Source: an uncultured Bacteroidales bacterium (GTDB lineage: Bacteria; Bacteroidota; Bacteroidia; Bacteroidales; UBA932). From it: a DNA stretch of 36,789 bases. The notes beneath the pieces were generated by a model. It was not told the origin of the DNA, made no database searches, and saw only the letters and a list, made by a program, of their open reading frames with translations. Of the stretch, positions 27,728-33,805 are shown piece after piece. The position numbers and the translations under genes are program-made. How positions within the stretch are numbered: the stretch's first letter is position 1; each line of letters opens with the position of its first letter. The DNA lies in the NCBI GenBank assembly GCA_946185205.1, contig CAMHIP010000008.1, positions 1-36,789 on the forward strand. The letters run 5' to 3'.

Positions 27728-28346
27728 ACTTTTTTCTTTCTTCCCGCACCTTTTCTTCCGCCATTTCCGTGAAGCGGCCGATATGGTCGTAAATATACTC
27801 CGCCATGCGGCAGAACTCCACCGTCTGATCGGGGAAGAAGTACGCCGAGCATCGCTCGCAGTCGCCGCTCGCCTGACACGCGAGCAGCTCGTCGTCCGTC
27901 TGCTCGGCAACGTATCCCATCCAGTCGCTGTCGTCGTCGTCCCAAAAGCCGTTGACGCGTATCCCGACGGTAGAGAACGCGTGGTGTCCCCTCAAAAGAT
28001 CGAAGGACAGGATATCGTTTATCTTCACGTTGACGTATTCGGAGAAAATATATTCTTCCAGCCCGTGACGGACTTCAAAATGATCGGCGAGTTCGCTTTT
28101 TACCGTCTGGAAGATCGGCTCCATGTCTATGTAGTACGGATCCTTCGTCCATTCGCCGACCGGCTTGATGAGCTCGAAGATCAGCTCTTTCATGAACTCC
28201 TTGACCGTGAATCTGACGTACTCCCCGCCCGGCTGGGCGAACGCTTTCGCTTCGTCAACATAATGGTGTTCGAGCAGAAGCGGCAGGTAAAGGTCGAGCT
28301 TCTCCGTCGCTCTGTCGAGAATCGCTTTTTCTTCTGCAGGATCCAT
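27717..28346 (-). CDS. Hypothetical protein paired with the DUF4116-like gene
   Basis: A 209-residue soluble protein of unknown function. The N-terminal half is helical (EEKAILDRATEKLDLYLPLL). Near the C-terminus GDCERCSAYFFPDQTVEFC carries four Cys, and residues 172-193 (FPDQTVEFCRMAEYIYDHIG) align with 536-556 of the larger partner: P-D, then E-F-C-x-M, then I, then G-[KR]-aromatic. The two genes overlap by 11 bp and so are probably made together. The start ATG lies 28 nt downstream of a -7 element inside repeat copy A. Confidence 0.72.
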   Translation of the reverse strand: MDPAEEKAILDRATEKLDLYLPLLLEHHYVDEAKAFAQPGGEYVRFTVKEFMKELIFELIKPVGEWTKDPYYIDMEPIFQTVKSELADHFEVRHGLEEYIFSEYVNVKINDILSFDLLRGHHAFSTVGIRVNGFWDDDDSDWMGYVAEQTDDELLACQASGDCERCSAYFFPDQTVEFCRMAEYIYDHIGRFTEMAEEKVREERKKYDL

Positions 28347-28368
28347 TCAATACCGGGTTTTTCCTATC

Positions 28369-28482
28369 ATGCTACAAATGTAATGATAATTCGAAAACAG
28401 GACAAGGTTTCTCCCTTTACGGGGAGGGCCTTGTCCTTGTTTCTCTGGGTGGTGATGCTACGAAATGGCACATTTCATTGCG
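28369..28482. repeat. Dispersed intergenic repeat, copy A
   Basis: First of three copies of one sequence. Its first 38 bases match copy B exactly (ATGCTACAAATG onward), then comes a two-tier hairpin: GGACAAGG (28400-28407) with CCTTGTCC (28429-28436), and inside it CTCCC with GGGAG around TTTAC. A T-rich TTGTTTCT follows. The right part has a second small hairpin, GAAATG-GCA-CATTTC (28462-28476). It carries an outward -7 element on the minus strand. No ORF of its own. Confidence 0.85.
28375..28382 (-). promoter_or_regulatory. -7 element TACATTTG inside repeat A
   Basis: On the minus strand TACATTTG (28382-28375) fits TAnnTTTG and lies 28 nt before the start of the 209-residue gene at 28346. 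It is the likely promoter of the DUF4116-like cassette and is supplied by the repeat. Confidence 0.5.
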
Positions 28483-28600
28483 TCGCAGAAAGCAGGTGGG
28501 TTATGGCTGGGTGTTTGCCGGGCATATTAGCATCCCCTCCAGTTAATTTTGGAAAACATTGTAAACCAGCCGGTTGTGAAAAACAGTCGATTTGAAGGGC

Positions 28601-28700
28601 CCGGGGGTCGGACAGGATTCCGGGCATTTTCTGTCCGAAGGGTGGTTTTGGGCGGGGGTTGGACAGGAATCGGCGGGAGTTTCTGTCCGAAGGGGCCGTT
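28601..28700. repeat. Two tandem ~52-bp hairpin units
   Basis: Two consecutive units share the frame GGGGGT(C/T)GGACAGGA...TTTCTGTCCGAAGGG. In unit 1 TCGGACAG (28608-28615) pairs with CTGTCCGA (28631-28638); in unit 2 TTGGACAG (28659-28666) pairs with CTGTCCGA (28683-28690). Offset between units is 51-52 bp. They resemble REP-type palindromes. The right one lies about 90 bp from the end of the sigma operon, so one could act as its terminator. Confidence 0.7.
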
Positions 28701-28791
28701 TCGGCAGGGGGAGGTCACGGATCCGGGGCGGTTCATCCACAAGTTTTCCCTGCGCGAGGACGAGACGCGGCGAGCGAAACCGGGCTCTGTC

Positions 28792-29151
28792 TTAAATCCT
28801 TGCGGGACGCTTGAAAAGCACTACGGCCAGGGTAATGGCCAGGAGCGCCACCGGCATGGGCAGATACTGCCGATAGTCCTGCAGGAAGAGCCGCGCGGCC
28901 CTGAGAAGGCCTTCGGCGGAGGACTGGGCGTCTATGGGATATAGGAAAGTGATGGCGGTAGCGAAAACCCCTATAGCCAGGCCGCCGCACAGCGCAATGA
29001 TGAGCGCCACCCTGCCCCGGCTGCGTTGGCGGTCCACCTCTGCCTTGATGCCCTCTACCTGCACCATCCGGCGCTGCGCTTCCAGGATGAAGGTGGGATC
29101 TTCTTTCACCTGCGGCTTGTTCTCCCGCAGAAAGTCTTCTATGCTGCTCAT
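28792..29151 (-). CDS. Hypothetical two-helix membrane protein of the sigma cassette
   Basis: A 119-residue protein with a charged N-terminus (SSIEDFLRENKPQVKEDP) and two transmembrane helices at about 47-71 and 95-114. It is the last gene of a three-gene set with an ECF sigma factor, and its ATG overlaps the sigma stop by 4 bp (ATGA). The position and the N-terminal cytoplasmic tail suit an anti-sigma or accessory regulator, but no zinc anti-sigma motif is seen. Function is inferred from context only. Confidence 0.75.
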   Translation of the reverse strand: MSSIEDFLRENKPQVKEDPTFILEAQRRMVQVEGIKAEVDRQRSRGRVALIIALCGGLAIGVFATAITFLYPIDAQSSAEGLLRAARLFLQDYRQYLPMPVALLAITLAVVLFKRPARI

Positions 29152-29627
29152 AACTGAATGTACTGCTTAAGGTGTTGCCTTCCCATGGAAAGCTGATATT
29201 TAACAGTGCCCTGCGGCATATCCAGGATGGAGGATATCTCCTTGATGCTTCGGTCTTCGAAATAAAACAGGGCGATGGCGGCCTTTTCCTTCTCCGGAAG
29301 GCGGTCGAGGGCCAGATACAGCTGTTGGTAACGGAAGGATTTGTCGGAGCTGTCCCCTCCCGGGAGGTTCCGGGCCTCTTCCACGGGAGCCTTCTCCGGA
29401 CGCGCCTTCCGGCAGTGGTCTATGTAACAATTGTACGCTATGCGGAAAAGCCAGGTGCTGAATTTGGAGAGACCCAGGAAGGAGCCGGAGGCCACATAGG
29501 CCCGCACCAGGGCGTCTTGGGCGATGTCATCGGCCAGGGCACCGTCCCCGGCACATAGCGCAAGCAGGAACCGCCTCAGGGGCTCCTGCTGCTGCCGCAC
29601 TTCGCTGATGAACCGCTCCTGGGTCAT
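29148..29627 (-). CDS. RNA polymerase ECF-type sigma factor
   Basis: A 159-residue sigma-70 family protein of the extracytoplasmic-function class. Region 2 covers about residues 15-82 (DDIAQDALVRAYVASGSFLGLSKFSTWLFRIAYN), region 4 about 105-155 (YLALDRLPEKEKAAIALFYFEDRSIKEISSILDMPQGTVKYQLSMGR), with the helix-turn-helix in the last part. It lies between two small membrane proteins (3-bp gap upstream, 4-bp overlap downstream) that probably control it. No SusC/SusD or FecR gene is adjacent, unlike the iron/polysaccharide ECF systems of this phylum. Confidence 0.92.
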   Translation of the reverse strand: MTQERFISEVRQQQEPLRRFLLALCAGDGALADDIAQDALVRAYVASGSFLGLSKFSTWLFRIAYNCYIDHCRKARPEKAPVEEARNLPGGDSSDKSFRYQQLYLALDRLPEKEKAAIALFYFEDRSIKEISSILDMPQGTVKYQLSMGRQHLKQYIQL

Positions 29628-29630
29628 GCT

Positions 29631-30095
29631 TTACTGTTCCCTGGGCTGGTCAAGGGCGTTCTCTTCGGCCTCTATCTCTTTGGCCAGCATCTTCTTACCC
29701 ACAAAGTAGGAGATGAACAGGCCGATACCTACGGCCAGGAGCACACAACCGGCGGGAAGCCAGAATTTGTTCACGAACATGTTGCGTCCGAACTCCCAGT
29801 TGAGGGTGCGAAGGATGCCCAGGGTGAGGAAGCCGGCGCCCATAAGGCTGGTGACGCAGGCGCCATTGAGTTTATCCAGGAGTTCCTGCTTGATGGACTT
29901 GGGAGCTTTCTTCTTGGCGGATTCAAACTGGGTCATGTCCACGGGAACGCCGGCCTCGATGGCCTTGAGCATGATGTCGGCCTTTCTGTCGGTCTCGTGC
30001 TGACGGGTGCGGGCAACGAGCCAGACAATCATGATGGGCAGTACAACGCAGATAAAGAAGGGTACACCAAAATTTACCAAAATGTCATTCAACAT
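29631..30095 (-). CDS. Hypothetical membrane protein, first gene of the sigma cassette (DUF6249-like)
   Basis: A 154-residue protein. Residues about 9-28 (VPFFICVVLPIMIVWLVA) form the first membrane helix, then a charged loop (RKADIMLKAIEAGVPVDMTQFESAKKKAPKS), then two more helices at about 80-98 and 113-131. The GVPVD motif and layout recall the DUF6249 proteins that accompany ECF sigma factors in Bacteroidota. The sigma gene starts 3 bp after its stop. The next -7 element upstream is at 30266-30273, inside repeat B, 171 nt away. Confidence 0.75.
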   Translation of the reverse strand: MLNDILVNFGVPFFICVVLPIMIVWLVARTRQHETDRKADIMLKAIEAGVPVDMTQFESAKKKAPKSIKQELLDKLNGACVTSLMGAGFLTLGILRTLNWEFGRNMFVNKFWLPAGCVLLAVGIGLFISYFVGKKMLAKEIEAEENALDQPREQ

Positions 30096-30259
30096 AGCTG
30101 TATCAATTTATAAGTTCAACATTTTTTCCGTTATATCATCGCCGGATAAGCAACTCCCGGGGCGGTTTCATCTGTTAGACGAAGGTCTGCAGCAAAAGGT
30201 TGGAAAAAAGTTGAATTATTAAACGAAATCTTTGGGACTCTGTGTGTTTCTAACCTACA

Positions 30260-30405
30260 ATGCTACAAATGTAATGATAATTCGAAAACAGGACAAGTTC
30301 ACTTCCTTTACTGGGATGGCCTTGTCCTTGTTTCTCTGGGTGGCGTTGCTCCGAAATGGCACATTTCATTGCGCTGTGGGTGGCACATCAATTCCGTCGC
30401 TATCA
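30260..30405. repeat. Dispersed intergenic repeat, copy B
   Basis: Shares its first 38 bases exactly with copy A, and its right half with copy C through CCGTCGCTATCA at 30394-30405. The hairpin arms are GGACAAG (30291-30297) and CCTTGTCC (30320-30327), with inner TTCC/GGGA. GAAATG-GCA-CATTTC is kept (30353-30367). On the minus strand TACATTTG sits at 30273-30266. Confidence 0.85.
30266..30273 (-). promoter_or_regulatory. -7 element TACATTTG inside repeat B
   Basis: On the minus strand TACATTTG fits TAnnTTTG and points towards the sigma cassette whose first gene starts at 30095, a leader of about 165 nt. It is identical in placement to the site in repeat A. Confidence 0.35.
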
Positions 30406-30554
30406 GTTTTTATGATGATCATTAAGATCCGGTGGATGGTACCTATAAAGGCAAATAAAGCGGAGGTGAATCCACGGCGGGATAATACTGGTTTCCCTTC
30501 ATCTAAAAAGTGACTCTTTCAACGGAAGTCGTACATCAACTTTTGGGAAATCAC

Positions 30555-30562
30555 TATATTTG
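30555..30562 (+). promoter_or_regulatory. -7 element TATATTTG, probable leaderless start of the 59-residue gene
   Basis: TATATTTG ends 5 nt before the ATG at 30568. The expected transcription start falls on or next to the start codon. It supports the reality of this small gene and shows that the GTG at 30562 is not its start. Confidence 0.55.
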
Positions 30563-30567
30563 TGTTT

Positions 30568-30747
30568 ATGAAGTCGAAGCCAGCAATAATCATTCACTAC
30601 TGCGTTGCTCTTGCGGCTGTCTTTTTCGGCGTTGCCTTCATTTGTTATGATAGGGAGTGGGCGGAAATCCCCTTCGCCGCACTCTTGCTCGTGATAGTCG
30701 TTGGCTCGCTAGAAACAATGAGGGAAAGGCGAGAGAAAGATACTTGA
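30568..30747 (+). CDS. Small membrane protein (59 residues)
   Basis: Encodes MKSKPAIIIHYCVALAAVFF, a first helix, then a short loop (YDREWAEI), then a second helix, PFAALLLVIVVGSLETM, and a charged tail (RERREKDT). Two-helix small membrane proteins are common and cannot be assigned without partners. A good -7 element precedes it and a hairpin with a T-run follows (30801-30846). It stands alone between repeats. Confidence 0.65.
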   Translation: MKSKPAIIIHYCVALAAVFFGVAFICYDREWAEIPFAALLLVIVVGSLETMRERREKDT

Positions 30748-30800
30748 CTGGAAGGGCGTGGCCGGGGCGGAACTCCATCACAACCAGATAAAACAGGGCG

Positions 30801-30846
30801 AGGACAATCCCTTTAGAGGAGTCCCCGTCCTTTCTATTTTTTGTTT
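30801..30846 (+). terminator. Hairpin with T-run after the 59-residue gene
   Basis: AGGAC (30801-30805) pairs with GTCCT (30827-30831), with an inner TCC/GGA pairing, followed by TTCTATTTTTTGTTTTT. The arrangement resembles the hairpin of repeats A-C (GGACAAGG...CCTTGTCC with inner CCC/GGG), so it may be a decayed relative. Confidence 0.4.
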
Positions 30847-30909
30847 TTGGGAGTATGGCTTGCTCATGCCACCAACAACTTGCAATCGTCGTACAATTTG
30901 AGAACAAAT

Positions 30910-30948
30910 AAGCGGAGATGTCCTCATTACGGGGATGTCTCCGCTTTT
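30910..30948 (+). terminator. Strong hairpin followed by T-run
   Basis: AAGCGGAGA (30910-30918) pairs with TCTCCGCTT (30938-30946), extended inward with G-U pairs to a loop near ATTAC, and followed by TTTTATTATTT. A clear rho-independent structure. The inner GTCCTCATTACGGGGAT recalls repeats A-C. Confidence 0.65.
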
Positions 30949-30988
30949 ATTATTTCGTTTTATATGGTGTGTCTGTCGGTTTTCTTCG

Positions 30989-31129
30989 TCAGTATATTAC
31001 ATCAACAAGCCCTCTATTCTTGCTTTCCGTGGACCATTGTACCTGGTAAACCGTTCCAGTTAATGAATCCAGAAGAAGGAAGGTGTACATGTTTTTCGTT
31101 GGATACAGCTCGAATCTGCCAGCAAACAA
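30989..31129 (-). pseudogene. Remnant of a small secreted protein gene
   Basis: The minus-strand frame reads GRFELYPTKNMYTFLLLD, then SLTGTVYQVQWSTESKNRG, then LVDVIY and stop. The Y-PT-NM-(Y/W)-FLLLD ... Q-V-Q-W pattern is familiar from small Bacteroidota proteins with a (R)Y-x-x-PT-x-NM-W-x-F-L motif. Upstream the frame is open (FVFLLFA, signal-like) but has no ATG before it meets the next gene; the only near start is a TTG at 31129. It looks like the 3' part of a gene rather than an intact one. Short enough to deserve checking. Confidence 0.5.
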
Positions 31130-31176
31130 TAAAAATACGAAGAATGTGTAGGTGAAGCCCGTATTCCGGAGGATGG

Positions 31177-31887
31177 CTAGAGGACGAACTTTTCTCCGTT
31201 CCAGCGGTAGACGATCATATCGTCGCTGCGCAGGTCCCAGAAGGCACTGGACCAGACGCCTTCTTCCTCTTCGAGGTCACGGGGGCGGAGCTCAAGCGAG
31301 AGGGTCTGTTTCCCGGCGTCGGCGTAATAGACGACGAAGTCCGACGGACGGGAACGGTAGAGGGCGCGCAGCTGTTCGACTTCGGCGTCTTTCCCTTCGC
31401 AGGCTTCTTTGGAGAGGAAGCCATCCACCTCTTCCGGCAACGGAAGCATGCCGGTTACTTTCGTGAGTTTGTCGTCTTGGAAGGTGAAGGTCTCATGGTG
31501 GTAGTATCCCGGTGAGCTTTCCGCCGCTCCGATGAATGCGGACAGAACCAGGTAGCCGTCCTCGCGCAGCGGAAAGCAGGTGTAGGTCGTCACCTCTTCG
31601 TATCCTTCCTCTTCGTTGAAGGTGTAGGTGTACGTGAGGGTGCAGTCTTCGGGGCAGGTGCCCTTGACGGGCGTGCCTTGGGCTGCGCAGTCGGCTTCGT
31701 AGGCCCGGAACGCAACGCCTTGGCAGTCAGCGGGAATCTCCACTGGCGTGAAGCTTTCTTCCGGGTTGGTCTGGGCGGTTTGCTGCTGGGTCTGGTTGTC
31801 CGCTTGCCGGCTTTGTCGGCCGCGGCATCCTGTCAAAGCTGCCAGCACTGCCAGGCAGCTGAACAGAAGGGGAAGGGTCTTTTCCAT
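31177..31887 (-). CDS. Hypothetical lipoprotein
   Basis: A 236-residue lipoprotein (lipobox LAALTGC, Cys about residue 21) with a polar Gln-rich linker (QADNQTQQQTAQTNPEE). The mature domain has four Cys before the middle (DCQGVAF, DCAAQG, CPEDC) plus TCFPL and EACEG, and ends VYRWNGEKFVL. No family recognised. It has a -7 element at 31911-31918. The remnant at 30989-31129 lies just downstream on the same strand. Confidence 0.8.
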   Translation of the reverse strand: MEKTLPLLFSCLAVLAALTGCRGRQSRQADNQTQQQTAQTNPEESFTPVEIPADCQGVAFRAYEADCAAQGTPVKGTCPEDCTLTYTYTFNEEEGYEEVTTYTCFPLREDGYLVLSAFIGAAESSPGYYHHETFTFQDDKLTKVTGMLPLPEEVDGFLSKEACEGKDAEVEQLRALYRSRPSDFVVYYADAGKQTLSLELRPRDLEEEEGVWSSAFWDLRSDDMIVYRWNGEKFVL

Positions 31888-31910
31888 TTCAGCTCGTGAT
31901 AGAATTGGTA

Positions 31911-31918
31911 CAAAGGTA
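31911..31918 (-). promoter_or_regulatory. -7 element TACCTTTG for the lipoprotein gene
   Basis: On the minus strand TACCTTTG (31918-31911) fits TAnnTTTG and lies 23 nt before the start at 31887. A second T-rich TTTTTTG precedes it but not at the -33 distance. Confidence 0.55.
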
Positions 31919-32052
31919 CAAAAAACTGGGGGATCGTGACCCGCTCCCGCTACTCTGCACCAAGGAATAATGTCATAATAACAGACTCGGCGTATACTTA
32001 CGGCGGGTTTTTTTATTATATATCAGTAGACTGCTCTCTTGGCTGTGCTTGA

Positions 32053-32361
32053 TTAATGGACCTGCTTGAACTGCTTGTGACCCTTACAGTGCGGGCATCC
32101 CTTATTCAAATTCGGGAGGACATATTTGTAATAGCAGGCATTGCAAACAGTCAAGGAGCAGCTCTCAGTAGGGCACCTGTAAAAAACAGTGCAATTGCAT
32201 ACTCCACTGGATGTGGCTTTCGGACAGGATGTTCCATTACAAAGCTCGCACTTTAGTTTTGCATGGGAATGCTCCTCAGAACAATTAGAGTGAGCAGAAA
32301 CGAGGACTGAAGTAAGGCATAAAGCCAACACTACGCCGATGAGAATAAGAATCTTCTTCAT
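32053..32361 (-). CDS. Small secreted cysteine-rich protein
   Basis: A 102-residue exported protein (signal peptide 1-23, ending LVSA). The mature part is about 79 residues with many Cys and His: CSEEHSHAKLKCELCNGTSC, GVCNCTVFYRC, SCSLTVCNACYYKY and GCPHCKGHKQF. The CxxC pairs suggest zinc binding or disulfides. No family is recognised; short Cys-rich secreted proteins can be metal scavengers, toxins or adhesins, but nothing here decides. It is isolated between the lipoprotein gene and repeat C, and has a promoter at 32388-32395. Confidence 0.75.
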   Translation of the reverse strand: MKKILILIGVVLALCLTSVLVSAHSNCSEEHSHAKLKCELCNGTSCPKATSSGVCNCTVFYRCPTESCSLTVCNACYYKYVLPNLNKGCPHCKGHKQFKQVH

Positions 32362-32387
32362 TGTGCTGATGGTATTGTGGTTGTTTA

Positions 32388-32395
32388 CAAAAATA
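32388..32395 (-). promoter_or_regulatory. -7 element TATTTTTG for the Cys-rich gene
   Basis: On the minus strand TATTTTTG (32395-32388) fits TAnnTTTG and lies 26 nt before the start at 32361. Confidence 0.55.
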
Positions 32396-32439
32396 CGAAA
32401 AAAGACAAAGAACTATCACTCACGCTCATAATATATGCA

Positions 32440-32559
32440 AAAAGGACAAGGGTTCTCCCTTTACTGGGATGGCCTTGTCCTTGTTTCTGCCGGGTGGCGA
32501 TGCTCCGAAATGGCACATTTCATTGCGCTATGGGTGAGGCATCGATTCCGTCGCTATCA
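32440..32559. repeat. Dispersed intergenic repeat, copy C
   Basis: Lacks the left 38 bases of copies A and B but keeps the hairpin, GGACAAGG (32444-32451) with CCTTGTCC (32473-32480), inner TCCC/GGGA, and the TTGTTTCT tail. The right half matches copy B through CCGTCGCTATCA (32548-32559). It ends exactly where the stop codon of the GIY-YIG fragment begins. Confidence 0.8.
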
Positions 32560-32706
32560 CTAAAATGAAATATGACGTGCCCCCGTACTTTTGCATAAAT
32601 GCTGGCTCTTTCTGGAACGAGGATTTATAGTCTGTCCAATATACACCTTCCCATTTGGAAATGTATACTTGTAAATAACACCTTTATATGACTTCGTCTT
32701 ATCCAA
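32560..32706 (-). pseudogene. Truncated GIY-YIG endonuclease fragment
   Basis: In the minus strand the frame reads YKGVIYKYTFPNGKVYIGQT, followed by INPRSRKSQHLCKSTGARHISF and stop. GVIY and VYIGQT with a following Arg and His are the core motifs of the GIY-YIG nuclease fold (the G-x-IY and YIG strands). Normal domains continue for about 40-60 more residues with a catalytic Glu and an Asn, which are missing. It stops at the first base after repeat C. The only plausible start is a TTG at 32706. It follows mcrC, so it may once have belonged to the restriction locus. Confidence 0.6.
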
Positions 32707-32738
32707 TTCCTTATTTGTAGGCTGTGATTCGATACTTC

Positions 32739-33803
32739 TCAGAATTGAATAATCTGACGCAAGCGCTGGTCGATTTGACGCCAGTCTTGGCCGAGGTCGA
32801 TGGCGCAGAAGCGGAGAATGTGGTCACCTAAGGAGTAATCTTTGTTGGTGACATCGATGTCGGTTTTTGGATAGACCATGATGCCCTTTGTCTGCAGTGT
32901 GTAAGGGATGGCAGGGTCTTCCTGATTCTTGACGTAACTCTCGATCTGACGGATGTGGTCGGTGCGAAGGTTCTTGCCCGCGCCGAAGCGGGAGACAAAC
33001 ATCTCTTGGTAGTACTTGGCGTCGAGGATGATGCGTTTGCCTTCTTTCGGGTTGTCCAGGGTGACATCGGTCTCCATTATCGGCAGCAACTCCACATCTT
33101 CTGCGTTGATGGCGTCGAAGTGGAAGGCAATCCTGGTGCGACGTACAATCGGATAATCTTCGCGGCATTCCTGGTGGTAGAAGTTGCGCAGGAAGGCTTC
33201 GAAGATGCTGTTCATCACGTCTTCGTCACGGGTGAAGTCGATGAAGCGGTATTCGCCCGGGCGCTGTTTGTCCGGCAGCATATTGGCGTGCAGCATTTCG
33301 CAGACGCTCATGATGAGGCGGTAGAAGCGGTTGTTGCGGTTGAGCCGAACACCCTTGAATGTGCCGCGGTTGATGTCGATGATGGTGACCTTCGGGAAGC
33401 GGCGGAAGGTGCGGAGGAGGTCTTTCTTGACGTTCTTGTCAAGGTCCTTGTTCCCGAGGAGTCGGTACATCGTGGTGTAGACAATCTGGTTGAGCAGGAT
33501 GTCGCCGGTGAGGTCATCAAGGGTGCAGATGGTCTTACCTTCACGGTGTCGGTTGGCTTTGATGGTCTTGGCGAGTTCCAGTTTCCCTTTGATGCCGGCT
33601 ATCTCTTCCTCGTGGGTGCGGTATTCTTTTGCAATGCCTCGCTTCAAGAGAATATCGGCACCTTTGGTCAGGAGGCGCGACAGGAGATCCAGTACGGCTG
33701 GGCAAGAATCGGCATCGACCTTTACCCAATCGCGCTGCTCCGGAAGCCCCCATGCATAGCACAGGAGGTAATAGAGGTTTTGTATGGGAATCTGGGCCGC
33801 CAC
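32739..33803 (-). CDS. mcrC: McrC-like restriction endonuclease subunit
   Basis: A 354-residue McrC family protein, the nuclease partner of McrB. The N-terminal (about 1-180) domain contacts the McrB ring and includes the conserved PIQNLYYLLCYAWGLPE start and KGKLELAKTIKANRHREGK. The PD-(D/E)xK nuclease motif is at about 244-263: ETDVTL and IILDAKYY (D246, D261, K263). It starts at a GTG 2 bp after the mcrB stop, with no better start, so the two are translated together. Mobility or transfer fits the region's lower GC. Confidence 0.92.
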   Translation of the reverse strand: MAAQIPIQNLYYLLCYAWGLPEQRDWVKVDADSCPAVLDLLSRLLTKGADILLKRGIAKEYRTHEEEIAGIKGKLELAKTIKANRHREGKTICTLDDLTGDILLNQIVYTTMYRLLGNKDLDKNVKKDLLRTFRRFPKVTIIDINRGTFKGVRLNRNNRFYRLIMSVCEMLHANMLPDKQRPGEYRFIDFTRDEDVMNSIFEAFLRNFYHQECREDYPIVRRTRIAFHFDAINAEDVELLPIMETDVTLDNPKEGKRIILDAKYYQEMFVSRFGAGKNLRTDHIRQIESYVKNQEDPAIPYTLQTKGIMVYPKTDIDVTNKDYSLGDHILRFCAIDLGQDWRQIDQRLRQIIQF

Positions 33804-33805
33804 CG

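Larger units (their letters stand above)
28347..28791. other. 445-bp gene-free stretch with repeats
   Basis: Holds repeat copy A (28369-28482), then sequence without a clear signal (28483-28600), then two tandem hairpins (28601-28700). Frames longer than 60 residues here come from the G-rich repeats and have no homology I recognise. The motif GGGGCGGTTCATC (28725-28737) recurs with one extra base at about 30157-30170, on the other side of the sigma-factor genes. Confidence 0.6.
30096..30567. other. 472-bp gene-free stretch with repeat copy B
   Basis: The left part (30096-30259) has no clear signal. Repeat B covers 30260-30405. The right part (30406-30540) shows only a short frame reading DPVDGTYKGK then stop, and a hydrophobic antisense frame; neither is supported as a gene. 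The promoter of the 59-residue gene ends it. Confidence 0.55.
30748..31176. other. 429-bp stretch with hairpins and a gene remnant
   Basis: From left to right it contains a terminator-like hairpin (30801-30846), a second strong hairpin (30910-30948), then a minus-strand coding remnant (30989-31129). Nothing else with coding character was found. Confidence 0.55.

Noticed and set aside
28601..28700. CRISPR array
   Set aside because: Only two units, each internally palindromic, no unique spacers of equal length and no cas genes.
28549..28944. Frames in the tandem hairpin region
   Set aside because: They translate the repeat units; rich in Gly, Arg and Pro and with no homology recognised.
30406..30513. 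Possible lipocalin-like fragment reading DPVDGTYKGK
   Set aside because: Ten residues then a stop; too short to support.
30262..30513. Coding frames running through repeats A, B and C (for example RKQDK...LRNGTFHC)
   Set aside because: The shared peptide only reflects the shared DNA; stops and starts differ among copies and hairpins explain the conservation better.
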